A program made the translations under genes and the position numbers. Of a stretch of DNA of 64,000 nucleotides, positions 22,503-32,385 are shown piece after piece. Source of the stretch: Planctomycetes bacterium B3_Pla (GTDB taxonomy: Bacteria; Planctomycetota; Phycisphaerae; Sedimentisphaerales; Anaerobacaceae); contig NJBM01000017.1 of NCBI GenBank assembly GCA_005223045.1, positions 1 to 64,000 of the forward strand. The letters run 5' to 3'. The first letter of the stretch is position 1; every line of letters begins with the position of its first letter. The notes under the pieces were generated by a model that was not told the DNA's origin, did no database searches, and saw only the letters and a program-made list of their open reading frames with translations.

Positions 22503-25500
22503 CTATTTGGGAACGAAGGCCATCGAAGTCTGCAAGGAGAAGCCGCACGTACATCCAGAGCTGGCCTCGGGGACAAGAACAAGTCCGCCGGCGGGAATAA
22601 TGTTGATCCAGCAGCCCGGCCGAGTGGCCCTGTTGAGCGGCTGCGGTCCGCAGTTTGGTGCCAGGTCGTACATCCAGGGATTGCCGCCTCGCCAGAACAG
22701 ACATTGTGCCGACGCTGAGACGCCGCCGCAACCGTGCCCCTGACGGTTGAATTCCCATCCCTCGGTTTTCTTGCCCGTTTTCAAGCTGTACGCGTATGGC
22801 CAGGCATATACTGTATCGTCAATAATTGTCGGATGGCGGTTGTATTCGCCGTGACCACCATCTTTGGCCAGGTCTGTGCGGTGGTCTGCGTCCCAGAGGA
22901 TGTCGCCGGAGCGGGCGTCAAAGGCGCGATAGTGATAGCGGACAACGTCCCCGGCCAGACGAGAGCCGCTCAACAGAAGTGTATCGTCGGCATAGTTGAT
23001 GTACACGGGTTCTTCGAAATAAGTGACGTCGATTTTCTTCTTGAAGATGACCCGGCCGGTCCCGGCATCGAGAGCGACGAGGTATTGGCCGCCCCCGTCG
23101 AATAATTTCTTTACGGGCATACGTCCAAGCTTGTCGGCCAGGGCTTTTGGACTGTCGGTCTCGATGAAGTACATTCTCCCGCCGCCAACGGTAATTGTTG
23201 TATTGAGCACAAGCCCGCTGTCGTATTTCCACAGCAGCCGGCCGCCCGGCTTATCCACGGCGAATAAGTAATCACTGACCACCAGTTGCATATCCTGGTA
23301 CCACAGCGCATCGTCGGCTTCGTAGCTGGTCTGAGTGTATGAAGCCCCTTTCCTTCGGGCGCTTCCGAAAAGGGTGTTGCCTGAGTAGGCGATATAGCTC
23401 CATTCGCGCGGCTCGGATCTGAGTTGTGGCATTTGGTGAGTGAGGCTGCGCCGGCCCGTCCGAACGTCGAAGCCTATGCACTTGTCTTCGGCGGCCACGT
23501 ACAGAAACTTCTCGTCCACTATCAAATTGCTCGTATCCAGAAATACTCCGAGCCGGCGTGAATTTGGAACCTCGATTTTCCATTCGATTGTCCCGTTATA
23601 GGCATCTACGGCGAACACCACTGAATCGCCCGGAACAAAGAGACGTCCATCCTTGTAAAGCGGCGGCACATTGCGGTGGTGACGGTCGATCATCTCTTTT
23701 GGTCCGGGCCGGCCAAACCACTGGAGCGCCATATCGCCCTTGACGATTGTGTCCCCGCTGCAGGAAGTATTGCCAGGCTCGGCGTAAGTATGCGTCCACT
23801 CACCTGCTCCCTGCAACTTTTCCCGTTCGGCCCACGCTACGGCAATATCGCCTGCCTTGTGCAGTTTCCAGTCGAGCCGGGTTGGCACCGCCCACTCTTT
23901 TAGCTTCTTCTCGTTGAACTTGTTGTCCTGTTGGACCAGGGCAACAACGCCGCCGGAGGGCCTCAGCACTCTGAAAACCTCGTCTGCGGTGGCTGGGAGC
24001 TTGCCCGTTCGCAGTGCCTCGTCCGAGACGATAAGATTCGCGAAGTAGTCCGTATAGGGCAGGGAATCGGAGTCCTTGTGATGAACGACTACTCTGCCGT
24101 AAAGCCCAGCTTTGTCGAGGGCCTTGCGCGCCGCAGCGACCTTGGCGGCGTCTTCCTCAACGCCGACAATTTTCAACTCACTTCTGCGCGCCAGTTCGTA
24201 CGCCAACCTTCCGCGGCCGCAATCAAGTACGAGGCAATACCCTTTCGTGACGCCTGTTCGTTCGACGATAAGCTCTGCTGCTTCGGCGTATCGTTCCGTC
24301 AGATTATCACGCGGGAAAGGATTGGCGTCTTCCCTGGCCGGCGCAACTTTCACTCCGTCTCTAAAACAGTGTATTTGGCCCTGGTCCGTACTCACATAAA
24401 GACCGCCGTTTACCACGCTCAAGCCATACGCCTTGCCGTCAAGGGATGCGGTCCAGATGACTTTGCCGTCCCGGGCTTCAATCGCGGCAATTTCATTCTC
24501 TCCCCCGGCGAAAAGAACGTCGCCCGCCATTATCAGTGAGTACGGATACTTGCAGTTGACGGTCCAAAGGTAGCAATCTTTCATTTGCTTCGATAGCTCG
24601 TTGATCCGGGGCGCCAGGCTCTGCAACTGTTCCTGCAATTGCTTTGCTTCTGCCGTATTCCTGGCCGTCTTCTTGAGCTGTTTTTTGATCTCGCTCTGCC
24701 GCTGAGCGAGTTTATTTCGTTCTCTGGAGAGTTCGAGATACCGACCGCGATTGAAAGCCGAAAGCTGCCTCTCCGACTGCATGTACGCCGTCGGCCCGTT
24801 GACCAGCATCCTCACGCCTCCGAACGTGGCGATCTTGTCTTTCGTATCCACGTCGGCGGCGTTGAGCTCTCTCGAGCGCCGGCCCGGCCCGGTTACGAGT
24901 ACGTTCTCAGTCAACAGCGCGAAGGTCCCGCCCGCACTGGGTAATTCGCCCAACGGACGGCCATCCGCTCGTGAGAAAATCGCCGGGCTTGTTCGCCCCG
25001 TCGGGACATACAGCCGCTGCCGGGATGCGAGCATGTAACCCTGCGGCGATATATCCAGCTTTCGCTTCCAGTTCACCGACCCGTCTTCGGAATTGAGTGC
25101 AGACAGAAACGTTCCCTGGTTGGGGAACAAACCGGCGGCAAAGTACAGATTTCCATCGTCCACCAATAAACCCGTTCGCACAGGCCACGTCGATATTATT
25201 CTCCCGTTGCCCGGAATCATTCGGTCTTGCTCGGTTGCTTTATGCTTCCAGATGAGCGTCCCGTCATCGCGCCGGAGGCAGTAAACGTGGCCGTCGTCGG
25301 AACCTACGTACACCTTGTTGCCCGAGACGGCAGGGGCCAGTCGGACCGGAGCTTCCGTGAAGAACGTCCAGCGTTCCTTGCCCGTCCGGGCATCGAGTGC
25401 ATAGACTTTGTCATCCGCCGATGAGCCGAAGAATATCGTATTGTCGGCCCCGACCACGTGAAATGCCCTGTCGTAAGTTACGGCCGATTTCAAGTTGAAT

Positions 25501-25724
25501 GTCCGGTGCCAGAAATCCTGCTGTGCCGGCCCCGGCCATGCGGGCTGCGGCCGATGCGCCGCCTTGAACACCCAGGTTTCGTTCAGGGGCAGCTTGAGTT
25601 GTTCGCCGGTGACGCCGCTTCGGTGGCTATCGTGCATAAAGGTGGGCCAATCATCAGCTTTGGCAGATTCGGGGCAAACAAGAATTGCAAAGTAAAGGGT
25701 GAATAAGGGTACGTATTTGTACAT
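22503..25724 (-). CDS. Secreted PQQ-propeller / methyltransferase-like / PQQ-propeller fusion
   Basis: A 1073-residue exported protein. A signal peptide (LFTLYFAILVCPESAKA) is followed by DDWPTFMHDSHRSG, the usual first strand of planctomycete PQQ propellers. The first propeller spans about 25-470 and contains a coiled-coil insertion at about 325-380. Residues about 496-600 look like a class I methyltransferase: motif I LVLDCGRGR, an acidic residue at the end of strand 2 (IVGVEED) and VFRVLRPSGGVVALV. A second propeller follows (about 640-1040). The C-terminus has SGCTCGF. SAM is not expected outside the cytoplasm, so catalysis there is doubtful. Two relatives are at 42226 and 59241. Confidence 0.9.
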   Translation of the reverse strand: MYKYVPLFTLYFAILVCPESAKADDWPTFMHDSHRSGVTGEQLKLPLNETWVFKAAHRPQPAWPGPAQQDFWHRTFNLKSAVTYDRAFHVVGADNTIFFGSSADDKVYALDARTGKERWTFFTEAPVRLAPAVSGNKVYVGSDDGHVYCLRRDDGTLIWKHKATEQDRMIPGNGRIISTWPVRTGLLVDDGNLYFAAGLFPNQGTFLSALNSEDGSVNWKRKLDISPQGYMLASRQRLYVPTGRTSPAIFSRADGRPLGELPSAGGTFALLTENVLVTGPGRRSRELNAADVDTKDKIATFGGVRMLVNGPTAYMQSERQLSAFNRGRYLELSRERNKLAQRQSEIKKQLKKTARNTAEAKQLQEQLQSLAPRINELSKQMKDCYLWTVNCKYPYSLIMAGDVLFAGGENEIAAIEARDGKVIWTASLDGKAYGLSVVNGGLYVSTDQGQIHCFRDGVKVAPAREDANPFPRDNLTERYAEAAELIVERTGVTKGYCLVLDCGRGRLAYELARRSELKIVGVEEDAAKVAAARKALDKAGLYGRVVVHHKDSDSLPYTDYFANLIVSDEALRTGKLPATADEVFRVLRPSGGVVALVQQDNKFNEKKLKEWAVPTRLDWKLHKAGDIAVAWAEREKLQGAGEWTHTYAEPGNTSCSGDTIVKGDMALQWFGRPGPKEMIDRHHRNVPPLYKDGRLFVPGDSVVFAVDAYNGTIEWKIEVPNSRRLGVFLDTSNLIVDEKFLYVAAEDKCIGFDVRTGRRSLTHQMPQLRSEPREWSYIAYSGNTLFGSARRKGASYTQTSYEADDALWYQDMQLVVSDYLFAVDKPGGRLLWKYDSGLVLNTTITVGGGRMYFIETDSPKALADKLGRMPVKKLFDGGGQYLVALDAGTGRVIFKKKIDVTYFEEPVYINYADDTLLLSGSRLAGDVVRYHYRAFDARSGDILWDADHRTDLAKDGGHGEYNRHPTIIDDTVYAWPYAYSLKTGKKTEGWEFNRQGHGCGGVSASAQCLFWRGGNPWMYDLAPNCGPQPLNRATRPGCWINIIPAGGLVLVPEASSGCTCGFSLQTSMAFVPK

Positions 25725-25939
25725 CTGATACCTCTGTTCTTAAATCCATGAAGATTTAGCGAACCACAACTTTAACACATTGACGTCGAAAATGCTACTC
25801 TATTATACCGTACAGCGTACAGCGTGGAGCGTATAGACTCTTATCCGCTATCCGCTATTTCGCCTTGCTTTTCTCCTAATCAAGGGTACTATTACTTCCA
25901 TGATTCCGACGGATCAATGCAATTCCTGGAGGCTCTGAA

Positions 25940-27442
25940 ATGAGAAAGCAAGCATTTCAACTGTTGAAGGTCATCGTTGTGTTCCCGTGTCTTTTGTTCC
26001 TTGCTGCCTCGTCGTCGTTTGCAGAGGAGTCCGGATATATCGACATCGGCTCGCGGCGTGAGCTATTTGTTGACAATTACCTGATCGACAGTCTTGACGG
26101 TGTACGCCTGAAACTGCATCATCCTCGTGACGAAGGGCCGGTGCTCAAATTCGACAAGCCCTGGGAAGGCCCGTTCTGCGGCTACGTAACGGTCATCAAA
26201 GATCGGGACAAGTATCGCTTTTACTACCGGGGGCTACCCCAGGCCGGCAGAGACGGTAGCAGCGGGGAAGTTGCTTGCTATGCAGAGTCCACAGATGGCA
26301 TCCACATCGTCAAGCCGAGACTCAATTTATTCGCCGTAAAAGGCTTAAAATCGAATAATGTGATCCTGGCTAACGCCGCACCGGTCCATCACAATTTCAG
26401 CCCGTTTCTCGACACCAGGCCCGGCGTGCCTACCGGTGAGCGCTTCAAGGCCCTGGGAGGCACTCAGAAAAGCGGTCTTATCGCATACGTTTCGACCGAT
26501 GGTGTCCGCTGGAAAAGGTTCCGGGAAGAGCCGGTTTTTACCAAGGGGCTATTTGACTCTCAAAATGTTTCCTTCTGGTCCGACAGCGAACAATGTTATC
26601 TATGCTACTTTCGCACCTGGACCGGCACAGGGTATGCGGGTTTCCGCAGCGTTGGCAGAACGACATCGAAGGATTTTGTGCACTGGACCGAACCGGTTGA
26701 GATGAGCTTCGGCGACACGCCGCGGGAGCACATTTATACAAACCAGACACATTCCTATTTTCGGGCGTCCCACATTTACATCGCTGTTGCCGCTCGTTTT
26801 CTGCCCGGCAGACAGGTCATCAGCGACGAAGAAGCGAAGATAGTTAATGTGAACCCCAATTATTTCAAGGATTGCTCCGATGCCGTCCTGATGACATCCC
26901 GAGGCGGCAACGTTTACAACCGGACGTTCATGGAAGGTTTCATCCGGCCCGGTATCGGCCTGCAGAACTGGGTCTCCCGCTCTAACTATCCCGCCCTGAA
27001 TGTCGTGCAGACCGGCCCCGATGAAATGTCGCTCTACGTACAGCACGATTACGCCCAGCCGACCGCGCATCTGCGTCGCTATTCGCTGCGTCTTGACGGT
27101 TTTGTTTCCCTGAATGCACCATATAAGGGCGGCAGCATGACGACCAGGCCGCTCGTTTTCACAGGCAAGGAATTGGTGCTCAATTTCTCCACTTCCGCCC
27201 CCGGATTCGTCCGTGTCGAAATCCAGGATGCCGAAGGCAAACCCATCCCCGGCTATTCCCTCGATGAGGCGCGTGAGCTGATCGGCAACTACATCGAGCA
27301 TCCCGCCTCCTGGAAAAACGGAACTGATGTAAGCGCGCTGGCCGGCCGTCGAGTACGGCTACGTTTTGTGATGAAAGATGCAGACCTGTATTCTTTCCGG
27401 TTTCTCCGTAAGGAGTCCATAGGACAGCCGAGTGACTATTGA
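25940..27442 (+). CDS. Exported five-bladed-propeller glycosidase-like protein
   Basis: A 500-residue protein with a signal peptide cleaved about SSSFA-EE. It begins IDIGSRRELFVDNYLID, the hallmark of a large planctomycete/verrucomicrobial family related to GH32/GH43 propellers. Repeated elements such as ESTDGIHIVKP, VSTDGVRWKRF and TSKDFVHWTEP are blade motifs. A C-terminal beta-sandwich (from about 400) resembles sugar-binding or GH32 C-terminal modules. No catalytic residues can be assigned. It is divergent from the large PQQ gene and upstream of the metallohydrolase and sulfatase, fitting extracellular glycan breakdown. Confidence 0.85.
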   Translation: MRKQAFQLLKVIVVFPCLLFLAASSSFAEESGYIDIGSRRELFVDNYLIDSLDGVRLKLHHPRDEGPVLKFDKPWEGPFCGYVTVIKDRDKYRFYYRGLPQAGRDGSSGEVACYAESTDGIHIVKPRLNLFAVKGLKSNNVILANAAPVHHNFSPFLDTRPGVPTGERFKALGGTQKSGLIAYVSTDGVRWKRFREEPVFTKGLFDSQNVSFWSDSEQCYLCYFRTWTGTGYAGFRSVGRTTSKDFVHWTEPVEMSFGDTPREHIYTNQTHSYFRASHIYIAVAARFLPGRQVISDEEAKIVNVNPNYFKDCSDAVLMTSRGGNVYNRTFMEGFIRPGIGLQNWVSRSNYPALNVVQTGPDEMSLYVQHDYAQPTAHLRRYSLRLDGFVSLNAPYKGGSMTTRPLVFTGKELVLNFSTSAPGFVRVEIQDAEGKPIPGYSLDEARELIGNYIEHPASWKNGTDVSALAGRRVRLRFVMKDADLYSFRFLRKESIGQPSDY

Positions 27443-27599
27443 ACCGAGAGTAGTGGCAGGAGCGACAGTAGCAGATCGGGCCGTCAAGGCGTACTTCCAC
27501 CGGAATATGTGAAAAGGCAAAAAGAAAAAGGTCAAAGGCAAAAGTTTTCCCTTTTTACTTTTCTCTTTTGTTCATTGCCGCATCAGCTAAAATAGCGGG

Positions 27600-29315
27600 A
27601 TGCGTAAGAATAGGTTTCATCAAGAGAAAGCACAAAAGCACAGAGCCACAAAGGCACAGAGGGGGCCTATTATAACTTTGCTCCTTTGTGCCTTTGTACC
27701 TTTGCAATTTTGTCTGTTTTGTCTGCCTGCCGTCGGAGCCGACACAGGTCAGGTCTCGGTTACTATACACGAACTTGGGACTGAGAATCCGTTACCTTGT
27801 CGAGCCTGGGTGAGCGTTGGGAACATGCGCCTTTTCGATCCGGCTACAGAGACCTGCACTTCGTATGCAAGGGACCGCAGCTTCTCTTGTGACGGTCAAT
27901 TTGTAATAAACGTCCCAGCCGGTAAAGCAGTGATCCATGTTGAGCGAGGCAAGGAGTATTGGCCCGTTGACAAAGAGATCGTTGTCGAGCCAGGCCAAAC
28001 CACAACCGTTGATATCACCCTCAAGCGATGGGTCAACTTATACAAAGAGGGCTGGTATTCCTCCGACATACATTGCCATTTCGGGCTTAACGATCTTGGG
28101 GTCCTCAAGCAATTGGCGTTGGCCGACGATGTGAACTTCGAGCCTATTCTAACGCTGTGGAATCATCAATCACCGGCCCCGCCTGGAGGAATCTGGCCCG
28201 ATTGGCCAAGTGGATCGAGTGTTCATGCAGATGCGACTCATTTAGTGACATTGCGCAACCAGGAGATTGAGCGAATAGGTGGGCAGGCGTTCGAGTCTGT
28301 AGGCGCTCTGCTGATGTTCGGACTGACCAAACCTGTCAAGATGCCGCCGCGAGGCAGCCGGTATCCTTGTGACGCCGTTCTGGGCCGGACAGCAAGAGAG
28401 ACGTCTCCGCAGTGCATTATCGACACCGATAAGCCGATTTGGGGCGAGAATGTAGTCGGCGTGGCGTTGGGATTGTTCGATTCGGTCCAGGTCTGTCACA
28501 ACCACTACCACAGGCAAGCAACCTTACAGGACGGGCGCGTGGGTTGGGGGATGGCCGGCGCTGATATTGAGGAGCGGCACAAGGATTGGGATCAGGATGA
28601 GCTTTTTCATCGTACCAACTCGACCTACTACCGTTTTCTAAACTGCGGATTTAAGCTCGCAGCGACCGGCGGCTCGGCAATGGGTGTGATGGCCGTGCCG
28701 CTCGGCTACGGCAGAACTTATGCCAAGCTGGATGGCCCCCTCACCGAAGCCAACTACCTTGATGCGATTCGTGCCGGGCATACTTTCGCAACCAACGGTC
28801 CGATCCTCATTCTGACCGCCGACGGCCTGGACAGCGGCGCCGAAATCCAATGCTCGATAAACAACAACGATCCGATACGAATAGAAGCCAGGCTGCGAAG
28901 CATCCAGCGGATTGATTCGCTCGAATTTATTTACAATGGCAAGGTGATTAAGAGGGTCAACCTGAAAGATGCGTCGCCCTCACCGATTCTCAAAGAGTCG
29001 GCTGTTCTGGGGCTAAAACCGCTTCGCAGCGGCTGGATTGTTGCCCGAGCCATCTTCACCAGCCCCGACGGGCATTTGCGCCAGGCACATACAAGCCCTG
29101 TGTACATCAAAGTGGACGGCAAACCTACCGTATCGAAAGACGATGCCGAATACATGATCCGGTGGATAGACCGCTTGCTCGAAGTCAGCAACGAGCCGGG
29201 TCGGTACAAGTCCGATGACGAACGGACGCAGACCCAGACCATTTTCAAAGAGGCGCGACGCATATACGATAACATCGCCCGAAGGGCTATAAAAGTATGG
29301 GGCGAGGATCCGTAA
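27600..29315 (+). CDS. CehA/McbA-family metallohydrolase (PHP-like), exported
   Basis: A 571-residue protein. After an unusual basic N-terminus and a hydrophobic signal (ITLLLCAFVPLQFCLFCLPA) comes a carboxypeptidase-regulatory-like beta domain (about 50-130), then a PHP-type metal domain with SDIHCHFGLNDLG (His-x-His) and later histidines including CHNHYHRQ and AGHTFATNGP. CehA/McbA relatives hydrolyse carbamate or phosphoester bonds, but most planctomycete members have unknown substrates. No good ribosome site precedes the ATG at 27600, and the start lies in repeat-like DNA, so the true start may be further in. The sulfatase follows on the same strand. Confidence 0.82.
   Translation: MRKNRFHQEKAQKHRATKAQRGPIITLLLCAFVPLQFCLFCLPAVGADTGQVSVTIHELGTENPLPCRAWVSVGNMRLFDPATETCTSYARDRSFSCDGQFVINVPAGKAVIHVERGKEYWPVDKEIVVEPGQTTTVDITLKRWVNLYKEGWYSSDIHCHFGLNDLGVLKQLALADDVNFEPILTLWNHQSPAPPGGIWPDWPSGSSVHADATHLVTLRNQEIERIGGQAFESVGALLMFGLTKPVKMPPRGSRYPCDAVLGRTARETSPQCIIDTDKPIWGENVVGVALGLFDSVQVCHNHYHRQATLQDGRVGWGMAGADIEERHKDWDQDELFHRTNSTYYRFLNCGFKLAATGGSAMGVMAVPLGYGRTYAKLDGPLTEANYLDAIRAGHTFATNGPILILTADGLDSGAEIQCSINNNDPIRIEARLRSIQRIDSLEFIYNGKVIKRVNLKDASPSPILKESAVLGLKPLRSGWIVARAIFTSPDGHLRQAHTSPVYIKVDGKPTVSKDDAEYMIRWIDRLLEVSNEPGRYKSDDERTQTQTIFKEARRIYDNIARRAIKVWGEDP
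27631..27710. repeat. Imperfect inverted repeat of CACAAAGGCACA type
   Basis: The left arm (27631-27661, CACAGAGCCACAAAGGCACA) and right arm (27681-27710, CTCCTTTGTGCCTTTGTACC) are imperfectly complementary. This is typical intergenic repeat DNA of this genome type, yet it lies within the annotated start of the metallohydrolase gene and its right arm encodes the hydrophobic signal segment. Confidence 0.65.
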
Positions 29316-29402
29316 CGTTCATCTAATCTCGCCGCCCTTGTCCGGAGCAAAAGCCGCTCAAAACCACGTGGCTCGGAGGAGTCAAACTGAAAGGCAACAT
29401 GA

Positions 29403-30839
29403 ATGAACAGACGAAGTTTCATACGAATGACCGGAGGCACGATAGCGACTCTTGCGATGGGGCGCACAACATTTGCACGGGGTGCAGATCATCCTAATCT
29501 GTTGATTATTCAAACTGACGAGCACAATTTCCGCACGCTCGGTTGCTATGGTGGCGACATTGTCAAAACACCGAACATAGACTTCCTTGCAGCCGGCGGT
29601 GCGATGTGCACGAAGTTTTATGCCACTACGCCTGTCTGTTCGCCTTCGCGTGCAGCCTTTGTTTCCGGGCGCTACCCGCATAATACGCCGGTGGTGACAA
29701 ACAACATTCCGATGAGCGGTGGGATAGTGACATTCGCCGAAATTCTGCGCGGCACCGGATACGCCACCGGGTACGCCGGCAAATGGCACCTCGACGGCAC
29801 GGGCAAACCGCAGTGGTCGCCGCAGCGGAAATTCGGTTTTGAGGACAACCGTTATATGTTCAACCGGGGCCACTGGAAGAAGATGGAAGATACGCCGGCA
29901 GGCCCCCGTGTTGCGGCTCGCGACAAGAAAGGCAAGCCAGGCTACGCCGTTGCGGGCGCGGATGAAAAGTCCTTTACTACCGATTGGCTCGTGTCAAGGA
30001 CAATCGATTTTGTCAACGCACACAAGGACGTGCCTTTCTGCTATATGGTCAGCATCCCCGACCCTCACGGGCCGAACACCGTTCGCCCTCCGTACGACAC
30101 CATGTTCGACAGCAGGCAGGCGCCGGTTCCCTCTACCTTCCACAAGAGCAGGGAGCAGACCCCCGGATGGGCGGCGCCTGAGAAGGGCCTGACCGAGAAA
30201 CGTCTCAAGAAGCTGATGCCGCCATACTACGGGATGGTAAAGTGCATTGACGACAACGTGGGCAGAATCCTCGCCGCCCTTAGAAAGAACAACATCCTGG
30301 ATCGCACCATTGTGGTCTTCACATCCGACCATGGAGACCTGTGCGGCGAGCATAAGAGGCTCAACAAAGGCGTCCCATACGAGGGGTCCGCGAAGATTCC
30401 ATTTATAATGTACTATCCCAAAAAGATAAAGGGCGGCACAGTGGTCAGACAAGTCCTGACGTGCGTGGACTTTCTGCCGACCGTTCTGAGCCTGATGGGC
30501 GTCAAGACGGCGGGACTGGAGCAGGGGCGCGATGCGTCGGGGCTCTTTGTCGGAAGGTCGGCTTCCGGCTGGAAGGATATCGGCTTTATGCGCGGCACAA
30601 ACGACTGGCTGTGCGCCATGACACAGAATCACAAGATCGTTTACTCGCAAAAGGATGTCCCCTGGCTGTTCGATCTGAAGAAGGACCCGGAGGAATTGAC
30701 GAATTCCTTCAAGGATCCGCAGTACGGTGACATCGTTAAGAATCTGACCGCCGACCTGATAGCATACTGCAAGAGATACGACGATCCCAGGCTCGAAGAC
30801 CGGAAGATGGGACCTGAAATGAAGAAAGCCGCCGGGTAA
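29403..30839 (+). CDS. Formylglycine-dependent sulfatase (arylsulfatase family), exported
   Basis: A 478-residue sulfatase. The N-terminus MNRRSFIRMTGGTIATLAMG has a twin-arginine-type leader. Cys79-Ser-Pro-Ser-Arg83 is the formylglycine signature (cysteine type), with metal ligands in IIQTDEH and TSDHGDLCGEHKRL. It should remove sulfate esters from a carbohydrate. Maturation needs a formylglycine-generating enzyme or anaerobic maturase that is not in the window. It lies 87 bases behind the metallohydrolase and close to other glycan-active genes. Confidence 0.94.
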   Translation: MNRRSFIRMTGGTIATLAMGRTTFARGADHPNLLIIQTDEHNFRTLGCYGGDIVKTPNIDFLAAGGAMCTKFYATTPVCSPSRAAFVSGRYPHNTPVVTNNIPMSGGIVTFAEILRGTGYATGYAGKWHLDGTGKPQWSPQRKFGFEDNRYMFNRGHWKKMEDTPAGPRVAARDKKGKPGYAVAGADEKSFTTDWLVSRTIDFVNAHKDVPFCYMVSIPDPHGPNTVRPPYDTMFDSRQAPVPSTFHKSREQTPGWAAPEKGLTEKRLKKLMPPYYGMVKCIDDNVGRILAALRKNNILDRTIVVFTSDHGDLCGEHKRLNKGVPYEGSAKIPFIMYYPKKIKGGTVVRQVLTCVDFLPTVLSLMGVKTAGLEQGRDASGLFVGRSASGWKDIGFMRGTNDWLCAMTQNHKIVYSQKDVPWLFDLKKDPEELTNSFKDPQYGDIVKNLTADLIAYCKRYDDPRLEDRKMGPEMKKAAG

Positions 30840-31158
30840 GGCTCTGGCCCTCTCGCTGCCATTTTGCCATGAAAACCCCTTTTACCGGAAGAAACGGGAG
30901 TCTATTTCGCTCTTGGTGGGGTGGTGTGTTAGCACATGACGCCTATACATTGCGTGCGACAGTGTCAACAGCTACATAATCACCCCTTTTGCCTCTCCGG
31001 TATACATTGCTCCCGACGATGAATTGAGGGGCGGCGAAGCCGCCCCTCTCAAATGACTTGTTGGTACATGTCACTGATTAGTGTTTCTTGCAACTATGCC
31101 AGCATGCGCTTCGAATACTCAAATCAGAAGCCTCTTCAGCTCCCCGGAAACTCGGTCT
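30840..31158. other. Gene-free stretch between convergent genes
   Basis: No gene seen. It contains the strong hairpin at 31026-31048 and otherwise unremarkable sequence between the sulfatase gene and the oppositely oriented anti-sigma-like gene. Confidence 0.6.
31026..31048. terminator. Strong hairpin between convergent genes
   Basis: GAGGGGCGGC and GCCGCCCCTC form a perfect ten-base stem around GAA. It lacks a long T-tract on either side, so it may stop transcription from both sides only moderately, or be a repeat of the GGGGCGGC-GAA-GCCGCCCC kind. Confidence 0.6.
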
Positions 31159-32385
31159 CTATTCTTCAACTGAAAATTCTAAATAGGTGGGATTTACAAA
31201 CCATCGACCAGACTGTCCTTCTCCTGTTATCACCCAAAAAGTCCAGTTGATCGTTGTTAGCTCGCCTCCTTGTTCAGCCACGTAACTACAGGGGACTTTG
31301 AACGTAGGGCCGTACCACTCATACGAACGGGGTTCGCCGACAACAATATCGGCAACCGGTTTTGAGAATGCAGGTCGCCGTCGCTCGAAATATTCCGGTG
31401 GCGCCCCGCCGAAGAGCAGGCCTGCGGTTTCATAATCATCCGCGGCCAAGGCCTCCAGTGCCTGGCGCGCGACCTCGCAAGCAGCATCTTCATCACTCAG
31501 ATCGCCCTGAGCCATCCCCACCGGTCCTGAGATTTGATCGATGACAATGGTATCGGCCGGGAAGCTCGGCTCGAAAAGCTTCGAATCGAGGGGCTGGTCA
31601 TTATACTCCAGCACTTCAATGCCACGACCGTATTCATCGTCTCCGTCGTCACTCCGATTATATTGATCCACTCGGCGCACAAGTTTGGTCTCAGGATCCA
31701 CGAATATCACATACCGGTAAGGATGGTTGCCCGTAACCTCAAGGACAGTATATCCGTCCTGGGGCTGTGAATCACCATAAGCAACGGTTGCCTCGCCATT
31801 CTCGACGTCCCTGCTGATTTCTTCTATCATCGTTTCGGGATTGAACTTTTCGAGTCTATCTTCATCAACGTGATGCTCGGTCTTGCAGATCACGAGAAGC
31901 CCCCCCCAGTAACCTGGTTTGTATTTGTGTTCTACCTGATTCTCCCATAAGAATTCAACCGGAAAGTCCTCTTTCTTCCACTGGTCTATCTGGCGAACAC
32001 GAATCAACTCACCATACTCGTTGAATTCGGCCCAGAATTCATCCCAACGTTGGTCAGGTGATCGGTAATAGGTTTGAATGTGATAGGAATATCCGCCCTG
32101 CATGGCGGCCACGGTTTGCTCTAAGGCGTAAGCTGCTTGATTGCCGTTCTGCACTATCCCGACAACACCAATCACCGTCGCTATAATCACAAGTGAAGCG
32201 GCCACTTTCCATATTTGTCTGTTCATGATAAATCTCCTGATGGTCGGCTGCACATCAGCCGACGTTGTTCTTTTGGCTTTGTCCCGGACCTCAAGGAGCT
32301 CTTCCAACCTCAAGCGTTTCCTTTCGGCGTCGGGAATGACATCGATTCGTTTGAGAAATTTCTCAATACTTCTTTCAGATTTCAT
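31159..32385 (-). CDS. Membrane-anchored anti-sigma-like protein with large outer domain
   Basis: A 408-residue protein. A short cytoplasmic N-terminus (about 60 residues, KSERSIEKFLKRIDVIPDA) precedes a single membrane helix (VAASLVIIATVIGVVGIVQ). The large outer part contains a LolA-like stretch (AYALEQTVAAMQGGYSYHIQ to about residue 270) and a C-terminal domain. Start and stop overlap the ECF sigma gene by four bases, so it is probably the sigma factor's membrane regulator. No zinc-binding anti-sigma motif was seen; the assignment is by context and topology. Confidence 0.8.
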   Translation of the reverse strand: MKSERSIEKFLKRIDVIPDAERKRLRLEELLEVRDKAKRTTSADVQPTIRRFIMNRQIWKVAASLVIIATVIGVVGIVQNGNQAAYALEQTVAAMQGGYSYHIQTYYRSPDQRWDEFWAEFNEYGELIRVRQIDQWKKEDFPVEFLWENQVEHKYKPGYWGGLLVICKTEHHVDEDRLEKFNPETMIEEISRDVENGEATVAYGDSQPQDGYTVLEVTGNHPYRYVIFVDPETKLVRRVDQYNRSDDGDDEYGRGIEVLEYNDQPLDSKLFEPSFPADTIVIDQISGPVGMAQGDLSDEDAACEVARQALEALAADDYETAGLLFGGAPPEYFERRRPAFSKPVADIVVGEPRSYEWYGPTFKVPCSYVAEQGGELTTINWTFWVITGEGQSGRWFVNPTYLEFSVEE

